DNA from: Algibacter pectinivorans
GTDB taxonomy: Bacteria; Bacteroidota; Bacteroidia; Flavobacteriales; Flavobacteriaceae
Assembly: GCF_900112595.1 (NCBI RefSeq)
Contig: NZ_FOMI01000002.1
Location: forward strand, 473,879-537,878
Length of the DNA stretch: 64,000 nucleotides
Direction: 5' to 3'
Position 1 is the stretch's first letter. Each line of letters starts with the position of its first letter. This document shows, piece by piece, positions 8,438 to 18,349 of this stretch. The position numbers were made by a program, and so were the translations under genes. The notes beneath the pieces were generated by a model. The model did not search any database, had not been told where the DNA came from, and saw only the letters and a program-made list of their open reading frames with translations.

Positions 8438-10753
8438 TTAATCTACGACTGTAAATGATGCTTTTAAGTTAGTTGTGGAGTCTCCACCTACCCATACATT
8501 AAAATCGCCAGGTTCTACCTCCCACATTTTATTTATGGTGTAAAACTGTAATGTTTCTGCGTTTATGGTAAAATGGATGGTTTTGGTCTCGCCAGATTTA
8601 ATCATTGTTTTTTTAAAACCTTTTAGTTCTTTAATAGGGCGAGTTATACTTCCAATTAAGTCTTTAATGTAAAGCTGAATGACCTCTTCGCCATCGCTAT
8701 GTCCTGTATTGGTTACATCTACCGATACTTTTATTTCGCCATTAGTTGGCATTTCGGTTTTATCAAGCATAAGGTTTTTATACTCGAAAGTTGTATAACT
8801 TAAACCATAGCCAAAAGGGTACAAAGCTGTTTTAGGAGCATCTTGATAGCCGGAATATGTAACATGTTTTGGGCTTGACGGTCTTCCCGTCATTTTTTGG
8901 CTGTAGTATAAGGGTTCTTGACCAACATTATGCGGAAAGGAAACCGGTAATTTTCCGGAAGGATTGTAATCTCCAAATATTACATCGGCAATGGCATTTC
9001 CAGATTCGGAGCCTAAAAACCAGCATTCTAAAATGGAAGGTATGTGGTTTGCTGCCCAAGAAATATCCATTGGTCTTCCATTCATTAAAACAATAACCAC
9101 GTTTTTATTCACTTGGTAAACCGCTTTTAATAACTCATTTTGAAGTCCTAAAAAACCAATATTAGACTGACTTCTACCTTCACCCGTTTGATAGGCATTT
9201 TCACCAATAGCTAATAATACAACGTCTGCTTTTTTTGCAGCTTTAACCGCAGCAGCAATTCCAGATTGGTCTGTATTGTTAAATTCTAGTGGATGTAAAA
9301 ATTGGTTACTGCCTGGTTTAATGTTGGGTACAGTTAAATTAATACCTTTTTCGTAATGTATTGTAGTATTTTGTCCTACTGCGTTTTTAATGCCTTCCAG
9401 TAGAGAAACTGCAGAGTTTTGTTCTCCTTTTCCTCTCCAATTTCCTAATGGCGTATCTTTATCGTTGGCTAATGGACCAATAACGGCAATACTTTTAATG
9501 TTTTTTGATAAGGGCAATATATTAGTTTCATTTTTTAATAATACTATCGACTTTTTTGCGACATCGCGAGCAATTGCTAAATGGGCTTTTGTAAATACAT
9601 TATTTTTTTCGCGCTCTTCATTACAGTATTTATATGGGTCTTCAAATAAGCCTAATTTGAATTTTACTCGTAATACTCTTTTAACGGCCTCATCTAACTG
9701 CGCTAAAGTTATTTTCTTTTCTTCTAGTAAGCTTTCTAGATGGGCTTCATAGGCATACGATTCCATATCCATATCGCTACCAGCATTCATTGCAATTTCA
9801 GAGGCATGTTTTTTGTCTTTAGCATAGCCATGATTTCTCATTTCTCCAATAGAACCCCAATCGGAAACTATAAAGCCGTCCCAATTCCAGTCTCTTTTTA
9901 AAATATCGCGTTGTAGCACTTTGTGTCCGGTTGCAGGAATACCATCAATCTCGTTAAATGAGTTCATAAAAGTTGCAACACCAGCTTTAGCAGCTGCTTT
10001 AAATGGCGGTAAAATGGTATTGTGCAACTCAAATTCGCCTACGTTAACGGTGTTATAATCTCGTCCAGCTTCGGCAAAACCGTAGCCTGCAAAATGTTTA
10101 GCACAGGCTGCTATGGTATTTGTGTTGGATAAATTATTTCCTTGAAATCCATTTATGCGTGCTACTCCAACCACTTTGTTTAAGTAAACATCTTCTCCTG
10201 CACCTTCCATAATTCTTCCCCAACGGGCATCTCTAGAAACATCAATCATTGGTGCAAAAGTCCAATGTATACCCGATGCGGCTGTTTCTTTAGCTGCAAT
10301 TTCTGCCGTTTTTTTAATACTATTTAAATCCCAACTAGCAGTTTCTCCTAAAGGAATAGGGAAAATGGTTTTATAACCATGGATAACATCATACCCAAAA
10401 ATTAAAGGAATTTTGAGTCGCGAATGATCCATAACAATTTTTTGAGTTTCGCGCGTAGTAGCTGCAGAAACAATATTTAACATAGAACCAACTTCACCTT
10501 TTTTTAGTTTTTCGAGTTTAAATTGGTCGTTATTTGAAGATGATGGTCCGGTAGCATCCCATTTACCGCTGTACTGCACTAATTGACCAATTTTTTCGTT
10601 TAAATGCATTAAGGCTAAAACCGAATCTACTTTTTGTTCTATAATCTTATCGCTGTTTGGAGTTGTTAAAGTATCGTTTATGCTAGATTTTGTAAGACTA
10701 GTTAGAAATATAACGAGTAAGACTATGGGAAAATAGGATAAGATTTTTTTCAT
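8438..10753 (-). CDS. bglX: Glycoside hydrolase family 3 beta-glucosidase (BglX-like)
   Basis: A 771-residue exported GH3 enzyme with an N-terminal hydrophobic signal segment. The (beta/alpha)8 domain contains KHFAGYG and the nucleophile Asp298 in GFIVSDWGS. The C-terminal alpha/beta domain has TGEGRSQS, where the acid/base Glu is expected, and a fibronectin III-like domain closes the protein (YPFGYGLSYTTFEY). This length and domain order match BglX, which removes terminal glucose from beta-linked gluco-oligosaccharides. As the last gene of the PUL it would finish the oligosaccharides released by the GH16 enzyme. It lies 56 bases after the phosphodiesterase-fold lipoprotein, probably in the same transcript. 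Confidence 0.93.
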   Translation of the reverse strand: MKKILSYFPIVLLVIFLTSLTKSSINDTLTTPNSDKIIEQKVDSVLALMHLNEKIGQLVQYSGKWDATGPSSSNNDQFKLEKLKKGEVGSMLNIVSAATTRETQKIVMDHSRLKIPLIFGYDVIHGYKTIFPIPLGETASWDLNSIKKTAEIAAKETAASGIHWTFAPMIDVSRDARWGRIMEGAGEDVYLNKVVGVARINGFQGNNLSNTNTIAACAKHFAGYGFAEAGRDYNTVNVGEFELHNTILPPFKAAAKAGVATFMNSFNEIDGIPATGHKVLQRDILKRDWNWDGFIVSDWGSIGEMRNHGYAKDKKHASEIAMNAGSDMDMESYAYEAHLESLLEEKKITLAQLDEAVKRVLRVKFKLGLFEDPYKYCNEEREKNNVFTKAHLAIARDVAKKSIVLLKNETNILPLSKNIKSIAVIGPLANDKDTPLGNWRGKGEQNSAVSLLEGIKNAVGQNTTIHYEKGINLTVPNIKPGSNQFLHPLEFNNTDQSGIAAAVKAAKKADVVLLAIGENAYQTGEGRSQSNIGFLGLQNELLKAVYQVNKNVVIVLMNGRPMDISWAANHIPSILECWFLGSESGNAIADVIFGDYNPSGKLPVSFPHNVGQEPLYYSQKMTGRPSSPKHVTYSGYQDAPKTALYPFGYGLSYTTFEYKNLMLDKTEMPTNGEIKVSVDVTNTGHSDGEEVIQLYIKDLIGSITRPIKELKGFKKTMIKSGETKTIHFTINAETLQFYTINKMWEVEPGDFNVWVGGDSTTNLKASFTVVD

Positions 10754-10809
10754 TTGAAATGTGTTAAATAGGTCTTTTAAAGCGAGTTTTAATGGTTGTT
10801 TAACAGTAT

Positions 10810-11658
10810 TTATTCTAAGTTTAGCTGAACATATACCGGGAAATGATCTGAAGGGTATTTTAAATTAACGTTGCTTGATAAAACGCCATACTTTTCAACC
10901 CGAATTCCAGAATTTTTAGAAAGCATTATATAATCAATTCTTCGTGTTACAGGGTCTGCAAATTTAAACCCATTAAAAGTTCCGTTAGGGCCAAAAGTTA
11001 CTTTGGCTATCTCCTTAGAGTCTTGCATAGAATGCTTTAAATTGTTAATTAAATCGCTATTTGGTTCCACATTAAAATCTCCCATAATTATAACAGGATA
11101 ATTTTGAGTATTAAGTTCTTCTATTTTATTAAGAATTAATTGCATACCCTGTTTTTGAGCTTCTTCTCCTTTATGATCTAAATGTGTATTAAATACCCAT
11201 ATTTTTTGGTTGTTACTGAGTGTGGTAAACAGGCCGTAAGTGCAAATTCTAGGGTAGGCGGCATCCCAACCTTTAGACACTTTATTTGGTGTATTAGACA
11301 ACCAAAACGTGTTTTGGTACTCAACTTTAACTTTTTTAGAGTTGTAAAAAACAGATGAAAACTCTCCTTTTTCTCCACCATCGCGACCAATTCCGAAGGC
11401 TTTATAATCTAAAAGCGCCGATTTTAAATCTGCCATTTGGTTAGGTCTCGCTTCCTGTACACCTAAAATATCTGGGCTGTAGAATAATATTTGCGAACTT
11501 AAAAACTGGCTTCTGTTGTTCCATGCATTTTCACCATCGGTGGCGACATCTAGCCGTATGTTATAGGTCATTACACTAAGGTTTTGACTTTTTATTGCTG
11601 TTTTGCAGCTAGAAAAAGCTAAAACAGACACCCATAATACTTTTAAATAATGTTTCAT
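10810..11658 (-). CDS. Endonuclease/exonuclease/phosphatase-fold lipoprotein
   Basis: A 282-residue EEP-superfamily protein with a lipoprotein signal (lipobox Cys at residue 18, AFSSC). Conserved metal and catalytic motifs are visible: SVMTYNIR, GVQEA (metal Glu), GDFNVEP (Asp/Asn) and the C-terminal SDHFPV (Asp-His). The family cleaves phosphodiester or phosphomonoester bonds in nucleic acids, phospholipids or inositides. The exported location and PUL context make an extracellular phosphoester the likely substrate, but it cannot be named from sequence. It lies only 6 bases from the GDPD-GH16 gene, so the two are almost certainly co-translated. Confidence 0.85.
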   Translation of the reverse strand: MKHYLKVLWVSVLAFSSCKTAIKSQNLSVMTYNIRLDVATDGENAWNNRSQFLSSQILFYSPDILGVQEARPNQMADLKSALLDYKAFGIGRDGGEKGEFSSVFYNSKKVKVEYQNTFWLSNTPNKVSKGWDAAYPRICTYGLFTTLSNNQKIWVFNTHLDHKGEEAQKQGMQLILNKIEELNTQNYPVIIMGDFNVEPNSDLINNLKHSMQDSKEIAKVTFGPNGTFNGFKFADPVTRRIDYIMLSKNSGIRVEKYGVLSSNVNLKYPSDHFPVYVQLNLE

Positions 11659-11664
11659 TTTACT

Positions 11665-13254
11665 TTATTTTTTTTGGAAAACCCTAACGTAATCTATTAG
11701 CATTTGCTGCGGGAAAACGCTATCGTCAATACCTTTTCTTCCGCCTAACATACCGCCTACTGAAACATTTAGAATTAAATAAAATTCTTGATCAAAAGGC
11801 CACTCTGCAGTTGTTTTATGTTCGTTTTCAATATGATTATACACAACACCATCCAAGATGAAATCTATTTTCTCGGGGGTCCATTCTATTGCAAATACAT
11901 GGAATGTGTCGTAAGGTTTATCAATAAAAATCTTTTTACCGCGCTGGGTGCCTTTTAAATGATTAAAGGCTTTGGTGTGTATAGTTCCAAATATAGAATC
12001 TGGATTAAAACCTACATGTTCCATAATGTCTATTTCTCCGCATTCTGGCCAACCCACTTCTTTTCTGTTGTTACCTAACATCCATATAGCGGGCCATAAG
12101 CCAACGCCTTTTGGTAGCTTAGCTTTAACTTCTATTCTGCCATATTTCCATGAGGCTAATCCTTTGGTGTTTAATCGTGCCGAGGTGTATTGGGCAGTAT
12201 CAATTTCTGTTATATATTTTATCCAGCTTTTCTTTTTAATTTCGGGGTTGTTAAAATCTTTATTTGCTATTTTTTCTTTGTGCGCTTCAATAATTAAATG
12301 CCCTTTATCAACTCTAACATTTTTTAAGCTGTCTGTGTAGTATTGTTTTTCTCTATTGCTTAAAAAACCATCATTATATGCCCATTTGGTGCTGTCTGGT
12401 TTGCCTTTATAATTAAACTCGTCGCTCCAAACTAATTGGTACCCTTTGCTTGTTGGACTTTGCTTTATTTTTTTAAAAGTAAGTTCTGGTTCGTCTGTAG
12501 TGATATAATCAAAATTATTAGCTAAAAGCCAATTGATGTCGTCATTGTTATTGGCTACCCACGCATTTAATTTTAAGTTGTTTTCTTTAGCACTAGATAT
12601 CCATTCTGGATGTATTTTGTATTTGTAAACTAAGTAGTCTAACCCTGAAATTCCATCGTCTTTTAATTGATTAGGGGATTTTGAGCCATCTAAATACTGG
12701 GTTTTAGCATTAGGGTCTAATTCCTTTATTTTTTTTAATATAGTATAACTAAAACTTATGTAGGATAAAATGTGGTTTTCGACCTTAAGTTCTTTTACTA
12801 ATTTTATAGTTTTTTCTGCTATAAGTAGATTTTTTTCTTTGGTTTTTGCTGGTTTTAATTCGCAGACTAAGCCGGTAGAATCGTTGTTTTTAATGCCAGC
12901 AGAAATGTATTTTTTTAATGTTGGTAAGGTTTCGCCGTTTGAAAGTTTAAATTTTGAAAGTTCGGCATAGGTAGATTCTTCAATAATTAAAGAATTATAA
13001 TCTTTATCGTGAGTTACAACAAGCACACTATCTTTAGTTATCCGAACATCAAATTCTGATCCTGTACAACCTAACTGAATGGCTTTTTTTAGTGCTGCAA
13101 TGGAGTTTTGTGGTAATTGATTAGTTTTCCATGCACCTCGGTGTGCAATTACAACATTATTGGCAAACGCTATATTTTTTTTTGAGCTCGACTTACAAGC
13201 CATAAGACTTATAAAAATTAATGTTGAAATACATATGTTTTTGCAAATGCTCAT
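11665..13254 (-). CDS. GDPD-GH16 fusion lipoprotein (phosphodiesterase plus beta-glucanase)
   Basis: A 529-residue lipoprotein (lipobox SLMAC, Cys20) that joins two enzymes. Residues about 33-265 form a glycerophosphodiester phosphodiesterase domain with HRGAWK, EFDV (metal Glu/Asp), THD, CELKP and a C-terminal TTDEPE. All expected catalytic residues are present; the usual PENS/T motif is PQNS. Residues about 270-529 form a GH16 domain starting at VWSDEF with the active-site signature EIDIME (Glu407, Asp409, Glu412), typical of endo-beta-1,3-glucanases (laminarinases). The joint at 266-270 is short. It follows SusD in the PUL after a hairpin and precedes the EEP lipoprotein. The pairing suggests trimming of phosphodiester substituents and glucan cleavage by one surface protein; that is inference. 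Confidence 0.9.
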   Translation of the reverse strand: MSICKNICISTLIFISLMACKSSSKKNIAFANNVVIAHRGAWKTNQLPQNSIAALKKAIQLGCTGSEFDVRITKDSVLVVTHDKDYNSLIIEESTYAELSKFKLSNGETLPTLKKYISAGIKNNDSTGLVCELKPAKTKEKNLLIAEKTIKLVKELKVENHILSYISFSYTILKKIKELDPNAKTQYLDGSKSPNQLKDDGISGLDYLVYKYKIHPEWISSAKENNLKLNAWVANNNDDINWLLANNFDYITTDEPELTFKKIKQSPTSKGYQLVWSDEFNYKGKPDSTKWAYNDGFLSNREKQYYTDSLKNVRVDKGHLIIEAHKEKIANKDFNNPEIKKKSWIKYITEIDTAQYTSARLNTKGLASWKYGRIEVKAKLPKGVGLWPAIWMLGNNRKEVGWPECGEIDIMEHVGFNPDSIFGTIHTKAFNHLKGTQRGKKIFIDKPYDTFHVFAIEWTPEKIDFILDGVVYNHIENEHKTTAEWPFDQEFYLILNVSVGGMLGGRKGIDDSVFPQQMLIDYVRVFQKK

Positions 13255-13297
13255 AAAGAAATACAGAATTATAAGTTTAAAAAATATAAATAATTAT

Positions 13298-13333
13298 AAC
13301 ACCTAAGGACACTTGTAGTTGCCCTTAGGTGTT
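13298..13333 (-). terminator. Hairpin between susD and the GDPD-GH16 gene
   Basis: Perfect 11-bp arms (AACACCTAAGG at 13298-13308 and its complement at 13323-13333) flank a 14-base loop. On the minus strand it is followed by only a weak AT-rich tract, and on the plus strand by five to six T. It probably acts as a partial terminator or mRNA-stabilising hairpin that raises susCD expression over the downstream enzymes. Confidence 0.55.
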
Positions 13334-13356
13334 TTTAAATAAGGTGTTATTAAGGT

Positions 13357-14967
13357 TTAATAGCCATCATTTTGAGGGTAATTAGGACCTAATAAATCTA
13401 AATCTATTTGAGCAATTGGCCAATTAATATAGTGTGGTTGCCAATTTGTTCTTGGATCTTTAGAGCCTAAATTAGCAGGAAAGTATTCTCCATCGCCTGC
13501 ATAATTTGTTATTTGAAAGTCTATAACCTCTTGCCCCATACGTTTTAAGGTAAACCAACGCTGCCCTTCAAAGGCTAATTCTCTAGCGCGTTCATCTAAA
13601 ATAGTTTGTTGGTTTACAGATGTTACTGGTTGCGCACCAGCTCGCGTTCTTACTGCGTTAATGTAAGGTAAAGGATCTCCTGTAGATCTCATAATAGCTT
13701 CGGCTGCAATTAAGTAGGTTTCTGCTAACCTATAAACTGTAATATTACTTCTGTTTAGGTAAGAGTCTGGATTATCGTCTTCTTGGGCAAATTTTATGCA
13801 TGATGGATGCATTCTTTGGTAATACCTTGCGTAATCAGTGCTAGGGTTATCTAGATCTGTTATAGGCGCATAGTCATCTAGTTCTTCGCCAATTCTGTCT
13901 CCAGAAGTATAATAATATTTAAGTCTGAAGTAAGTATCATCATCTCTAGTGTCATTAGGGTCTTCGGCTAAAAGATTTAATAAATATAGATTAGGTAAAA
14001 TACGAGAGAACCCTCTTCCGCCTTGTTCTATATTTGCTTCAATACCCGAAATTTGAAAATATTGAGTTACATAATTAGCATTCATCATTGTAGTATTGCC
14101 ACCGCCTAACAAATCGTCTTCAGCTTGAATTACGAATAAAGACTCCGAGTTGTTTCTGTTGCCAGCAAAAACCCCCGCTGTGCTAGATACTAAGCTGTGT
14201 GGTGAGTCTGGACCTTCAATAACATCTAAAGCTTGATTTTTAGCTTCTACCCAATCGCCTTGCCACATGGCAACCTTGGCTTTTACATGTTTAGCGGTTC
14301 CTTTAGTAACACGTCCAAAGGTATCTGTCCACTCTAAATGTTCTACTGCAAAATCTAAGTCGCTATTAATAAGGGCAAATATGTTTTCTTCAGAAGATTT
14401 GTCGTTTACAACATTAAATGCATTTTCCACAGTAACTGTTTCTGTGTTAACATAAATGTTGTTAAACATTCTATATAAATAAAAATAAGAGTGCGCTCTA
14501 AAAAATTTAGCTTCGGCAAGTACTTGGTTTTTTACATCTTCATCAATTCCATTAGCAACTTCGGCTGCATTAATAATGGCTGTAGCTTTATTAGTCATGT
14601 TATAAAAGTGTTTCCAAAATAGTGAAGAAACAAAATTGGCGCCTTGATCTACTGGCGAAACACCTCTTTCGTATCTGCCCATTAATCCGGTATACCCCGT
14701 TCTGCTAAACGCCAAGTCGCTTCTAGACGACATAAGTACAGCGCCCATAAAATCTTCTGTGCTTCTTTGGTAACGGTCTCTTTCAAATTTATATAAACTT
14801 ACAACGCCAGATTTTAAACCTTCTTCTGTAGTATAAATATAGTCTGCATCAATGGATGTGCTTGGGTTTTCCTCTAAGAAATCTTCGCAGGAAACTGCAA
14901 AAATTAATAGTATAAGTAGCAAACCTGATCCTTTTAATTTTTTATAAAAATTTTCTGTATTCATCAT
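13357..14967 (-). CDS. SusD/RagB-family glycan-binding outer-membrane lipoprotein
   Basis: A 536-residue SusD-like protein. It has a lipoprotein signal (FAVSC, Cys27) followed by EDFLEENPS, the classic start of mature SusD homologues. TPR-like helices follow (AKFFRAHSYFYLYRMF). The C-terminal RagB/SusD region includes NITVYRLAETYLIAAEAIMRS, AVRTRAG and DERARELAFEGQRWFTLKRMG. It forms the lid over its SusC partner and captures oligosaccharide at the cell surface. It lies 8 bases after susC, so the pair is co-transcribed. Confidence 0.96.
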   Translation of the reverse strand: MMNTENFYKKLKGSGLLLILLIFAVSCEDFLEENPSTSIDADYIYTTEEGLKSGVVSLYKFERDRYQRSTEDFMGAVLMSSRSDLAFSRTGYTGLMGRYERGVSPVDQGANFVSSLFWKHFYNMTNKATAIINAAEVANGIDEDVKNQVLAEAKFFRAHSYFYLYRMFNNIYVNTETVTVENAFNVVNDKSSEENIFALINSDLDFAVEHLEWTDTFGRVTKGTAKHVKAKVAMWQGDWVEAKNQALDVIEGPDSPHSLVSSTAGVFAGNRNNSESLFVIQAEDDLLGGGNTTMMNANYVTQYFQISGIEANIEQGGRGFSRILPNLYLLNLLAEDPNDTRDDDTYFRLKYYYTSGDRIGEELDDYAPITDLDNPSTDYARYYQRMHPSCIKFAQEDDNPDSYLNRSNITVYRLAETYLIAAEAIMRSTGDPLPYINAVRTRAGAQPVTSVNQQTILDERARELAFEGQRWFTLKRMGQEVIDFQITNYAGDGEYFPANLGSKDPRTNWQPHYINWPIAQIDLDLLGPNYPQNDGY

Positions 14968-14975
14968 TTCTTTTT

Positions 14976-17900
14976 TTAAAATTTAACTCTTACACCAAAG
15001 GTGAAACTTGTGGCATCTGGATACCCAGTATCTGCACTAGAAAATGTTGGTCTTATGTTTACTTCTGGGCTGTAGCCTATGTAATCTGTATTTGTAAATA
15101 AGTTAGTTCCTGTTACATAAAACCTTATCATGTCTAAATCTAACTTACTTGATGCTTTTTCTGGTAAGGTATACCCTAAACTTAAGGTTCTTAATCTTAC
15201 GTAAGATGCATCTTTAATCGCTAAAGAGTTTAAGTATAATGGTGTAGAATCGAAATTTGCTCTTGGGTATGAATTAGAGGGATTCTCTGGTGTGTAATAA
15301 TCTACTTTAACACCATTTAGTTTACCAGATATTGTTCCTCCGTTATTAAAATCGGATAAAAATGGGTTTACTTTTGTGGCACCTTCTACAACATAGAAAT
15401 CGACTAATAAATCGAAACCTTTATATTCGAACGTTGTTGAGAATGAGCCAAACCAATCTGGGTTTTGGTCTATAAAAACTCTGTCTTCTGGAGTTATTTT
15501 GCCGTCGGGACCAGAGGTTATATTACCTTCTTCATCTACACCGTTAACATCTTTAATTTTAATATCTCCAGGGCTTAAATTATCTTGAGTTAGAGAAGAC
15601 TCTGGGTTGGCTTGAGCGGCGTTTTCAAAATCGTCGCCTTCTTGCCAAATACCATCAAATGCGTATTGGTAAATAACACCTACAGGTTGTCCAACATAAT
15701 AATTGTATGTGTCGTCTCGGGTTATGTTATCGCCATTACCATCGGTGTAAAGTTCAATAAGTTTATTTTTATTGTTAGACCAGTTTGTAGAAACCGACCA
15801 TTTAAACTTATCGTTATTAATAATATTTGCAGTTAAACCTAGCTCGATACCTGTGTTTTGTAATTCGCCTGCATTAAAGTATGTAAAGGTGTATCCTGTT
15901 GTAGAAGGTACGGCCCTTCTTAATAAAAGGTTTTTTGTTCTGGCATCGTACCAGTTAATATTACCAGTTAAACCTCTTTTAAAGAGAGAGAAATCTAAAC
16001 CAATATTTGCTGTTGTAATTCTTTCGAACTTTAAATCTGGATTTGGTAAAATTGTTGAAGGTGAAAAACCGGATGCCGATTCGCTATCAAAAATATAAGG
16101 TTCTGGATCGGCAGTAAAAAGTGATGTATAAGGAATTCCTAAATCGTTTACTAAAGAACCGTAACTTAATCTTAGTTTTAATTCTTGAATAGCATCTACA
16201 TTTTCTAAAAAGCTTTCATTATGCATTTTCCATGCAAAAGAACCTGCAGGGTTATAGCTCCATTCTTTACCTACCCCGTTTAACGATGTGCCATCTGCTC
16301 TTATGGTACCCGTAAATAAATATTTATCCATTAAGGTATAACGTGCTCTGACCATATAGGATAGATAGTTAATTTTATCGGAATCGCGTTCTACACTAAG
16401 GTTGCCAATGGCACTTGCAATACCATTATACCCGTTGTCTTCGTTTGTAAATCCTTGACCTTCGGTAAAAGTTCTTCTTACATCATCTTCTTGTGCAGAT
16501 TGAACGAGTGTAACATTAAGCTTATTATTTTCATTTATTTCTTTATCATAGGTTAAAATGTTTTCTACTAAGAATGATTCTCTTAACCTGCTATCTATTC
16601 GTGCAATGCCACCTACATCGTCTCCGGCAGAACTTAAAGACGACTGGTACTGTCCTCTCTCAGAAGTACGTCTAGTCATGTTTGCTTTTAATTGGTAGGT
16701 TAAGTTGTTTGTAATTTTCCAGATTGGAGTAATGTTTATTACAAAGTCGTTCCCTGTTTCTTCGTTGTTTTGCTCACGTAAGTTCCATAATGGGTTTACT
16801 GCCGATAATTCTTCGCCACTTGGAAAACGTGCTATACTACCATCGGGGTTATAGGCGCTACCTAAAGGAGAGGTTGTAATAACGTTTACGTTTGCAGCTC
16901 TGTCTGTATTATCGTTTAAAAGGTTTAAATCGAAATTAACAGAAAATTTGTCGTTTATTTTCTGATCTACATTTAAGCGTAACGTTTTTCGTGTATAACT
17001 AGAAGTAGGTATTAAACCATCTTCTTTAAAGTAGTTAATACTACCAAAAACCTTTGTTAATTCTGTACCGCCACTAACACTTATGGCTTGACTATTAACC
17101 AAACCGTTACGCATTAATTCATCTTCCCAATCAACAAAATTGCCATTGGCTATGTTTTCTAATTCTATTTCAGAAAAAATATCTTCATCATTAGGGTAAG
17201 TATCATCGTCTCTGTTAGTTCTTACAGCTTCTCGTCTTAATTGTGTAAACTCTTCTCCGCTGTAAACATCAAAATTACGTTCTATAGTTTTTGTAGTAAC
17301 AAAACCATGGTAACTTACACTTACTTTGCCTGCTTTACCACGTTTAGTAGTTATTAATACCACACCGTTAGCACCTCTAGACCCGTAAATAGCTTGTGCC
17401 GATGCGTCTTTAAGGAATTCTATAGATTCAATATCGTCTGGATCTATATCCTCTATACCATCGTCTCTTATTATACCATCAACCACATAAATAGCACTTA
17501 AATTACCTTCAATAGAACCTTGTCCTCTAAAAATAATGTCTGATGTTCCACCTGGTCTTAATGTACCACCTCCAACATTTACTTGAAGACCGGCAATTCT
17601 ACCCCTCAACATTTCATTAACATCGGATGTTGGTGATAGTGTTGCTTTTGATAAATCGGTTATAGCAACCGCATTTACAATATCGCTTTTCTTTTGAGTA
17701 CCGTAACCTACCACTACAACTTCGTCTAGGATGTTTTCATCTTGTTCTAACAGAATAGTTATTTGATTGGAGGTTATTGGAGTTTCCTTTGTTTTATAAC
17801 CCACATAAGAAACAACCAATAGAGTTGCGTTATTGTTTAAGCTTAATGAAAAGTTTCCATCAAAATCTGTGGATAAGCCATTACTAGTTCCTTTAATAAG

Positions 17901-18053
17901 TACAGTTGCTCCTGGTAAAGGCATGTTATCTGCTGCCGATAGCACAGTACCTGTTATTGTTTGTTCTGTTTGTGCAATGATTCCTGTAGAAACAGAAAAA
18001 CATAATATACAGAACAGTACTTTAATTTTTTGATAACAAATTTTAAATTTCAT
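14976..18053 (-). CDS. SusC/RagA-family TonB-dependent outer-membrane transporter
   Basis: A 1,025-residue SusC homologue. After the signal peptide (ending near GIIAQ) comes a carboxypeptidase-D-like domain (ITGTVLSAADNMPLPGATV). Next are the TonB-box region DEVVVVGYGTQKK and a plug domain with LRGRIAGLQVNVGGG and AIYGSRGANGVVLITTKRG. The beta-barrel ends in FGVRVKF with a terminal Phe. It imports oligosaccharides across the outer membrane with energy from TonB. There is no N-terminal STN/anti-sigma signalling domain, so regulation is expected through the neighbouring sensor protein. It heads the susCD-GH16-EEP-GH3 series. Confidence 0.97.
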   Translation of the reverse strand: MKFKICYQKIKVLFCILCFSVSTGIIAQTEQTITGTVLSAADNMPLPGATVLIKGTSNGLSTDFDGNFSLSLNNNATLLVVSYVGYKTKETPITSNQITILLEQDENILDEVVVVGYGTQKKSDIVNAVAITDLSKATLSPTSDVNEMLRGRIAGLQVNVGGGTLRPGGTSDIIFRGQGSIEGNLSAIYVVDGIIRDDGIEDIDPDDIESIEFLKDASAQAIYGSRGANGVVLITTKRGKAGKVSVSYHGFVTTKTIERNFDVYSGEEFTQLRREAVRTNRDDDTYPNDEDIFSEIELENIANGNFVDWEDELMRNGLVNSQAISVSGGTELTKVFGSINYFKEDGLIPTSSYTRKTLRLNVDQKINDKFSVNFDLNLLNDNTDRAANVNVITTSPLGSAYNPDGSIARFPSGEELSAVNPLWNLREQNNEETGNDFVINITPIWKITNNLTYQLKANMTRRTSERGQYQSSLSSAGDDVGGIARIDSRLRESFLVENILTYDKEINENNKLNVTLVQSAQEDDVRRTFTEGQGFTNEDNGYNGIASAIGNLSVERDSDKINYLSYMVRARYTLMDKYLFTGTIRADGTSLNGVGKEWSYNPAGSFAWKMHNESFLENVDAIQELKLRLSYGSLVNDLGIPYTSLFTADPEPYIFDSESASGFSPSTILPNPDLKFERITTANIGLDFSLFKRGLTGNINWYDARTKNLLLRRAVPSTTGYTFTYFNAGELQNTGIELGLTANIINNDKFKWSVSTNWSNNKNKLIELYTDGNGDNITRDDTYNYYVGQPVGVIYQYAFDGIWQEGDDFENAAQANPESSLTQDNLSPGDIKIKDVNGVDEEGNITSGPDGKITPEDRVFIDQNPDWFGSFSTTFEYKGFDLLVDFYVVEGATKVNPFLSDFNNGGTISGKLNGVKVDYYTPENPSNSYPRANFDSTPLYLNSLAIKDASYVRLRTLSLGYTLPEKASSKLDLDMIRFYVTGTNLFTNTDYIGYSPEVNIRPTFSSADTGYPDATSFTFGVRVKF

Positions 18054-18077
18054 ACAATGGTTGTTTTAGTTTAGTGT

Positions 18078-18085
18078 CAAAATTA
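18078..18085 (-). promoter_or_regulatory. Candidate -7 promoter element for susC
   Basis: The minus strand reads TAATTTTG, fitting TAnnTTTG, 25-32 bases upstream of the susC start. No -33 TTG sits at the standard spacing; the nearest CAAA on the plus strand is at 18114, about 28 bases away. An activator-dependent promoter would fit the adjacent LuxR-type regulator. Confidence 0.4.
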
Positions 18086-18249
18086 TAGTTTGATAGAATT
18101 TTAAGAAGATATTCAAAATTAACTGTTTGTTAAAGTTATCTGTAGAGGCCAATAATTCAATAATTTTTAAGCCGATAAAAAACGAACATTGTAATTATAA
18201 AGTGTATTAATTGTAAAATAATGAGCCAAAAAGCCTGTAAATACTATAA

Positions 18250-18298
18250 TGGTAAAAAAACCATAAAATTTGGTTTAAACCCTTTAAAACAAAGGGTT
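18250..18298 (-). terminator. Tandem terminator hairpins after the PUL regulator
   Basis: Read on the minus strand, an AAACCCTTT/AAAGGGTTT hairpin (18276-18298 region) is followed by an AAACCA/TGGTTT hairpin and a run of seven T (18250-18276 region). They separate the regulator gene (stop at 18350) from the susC promoter. The rest of 18054-18349 is AT-rich and shows no gene. Confidence 0.65.
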
Positions 18299-18349
18299 TT
18301 GTGTGCTTGTAGTGGTAATGTCGTGGTAAAAAGAGTTTTTGTAGTGTTA

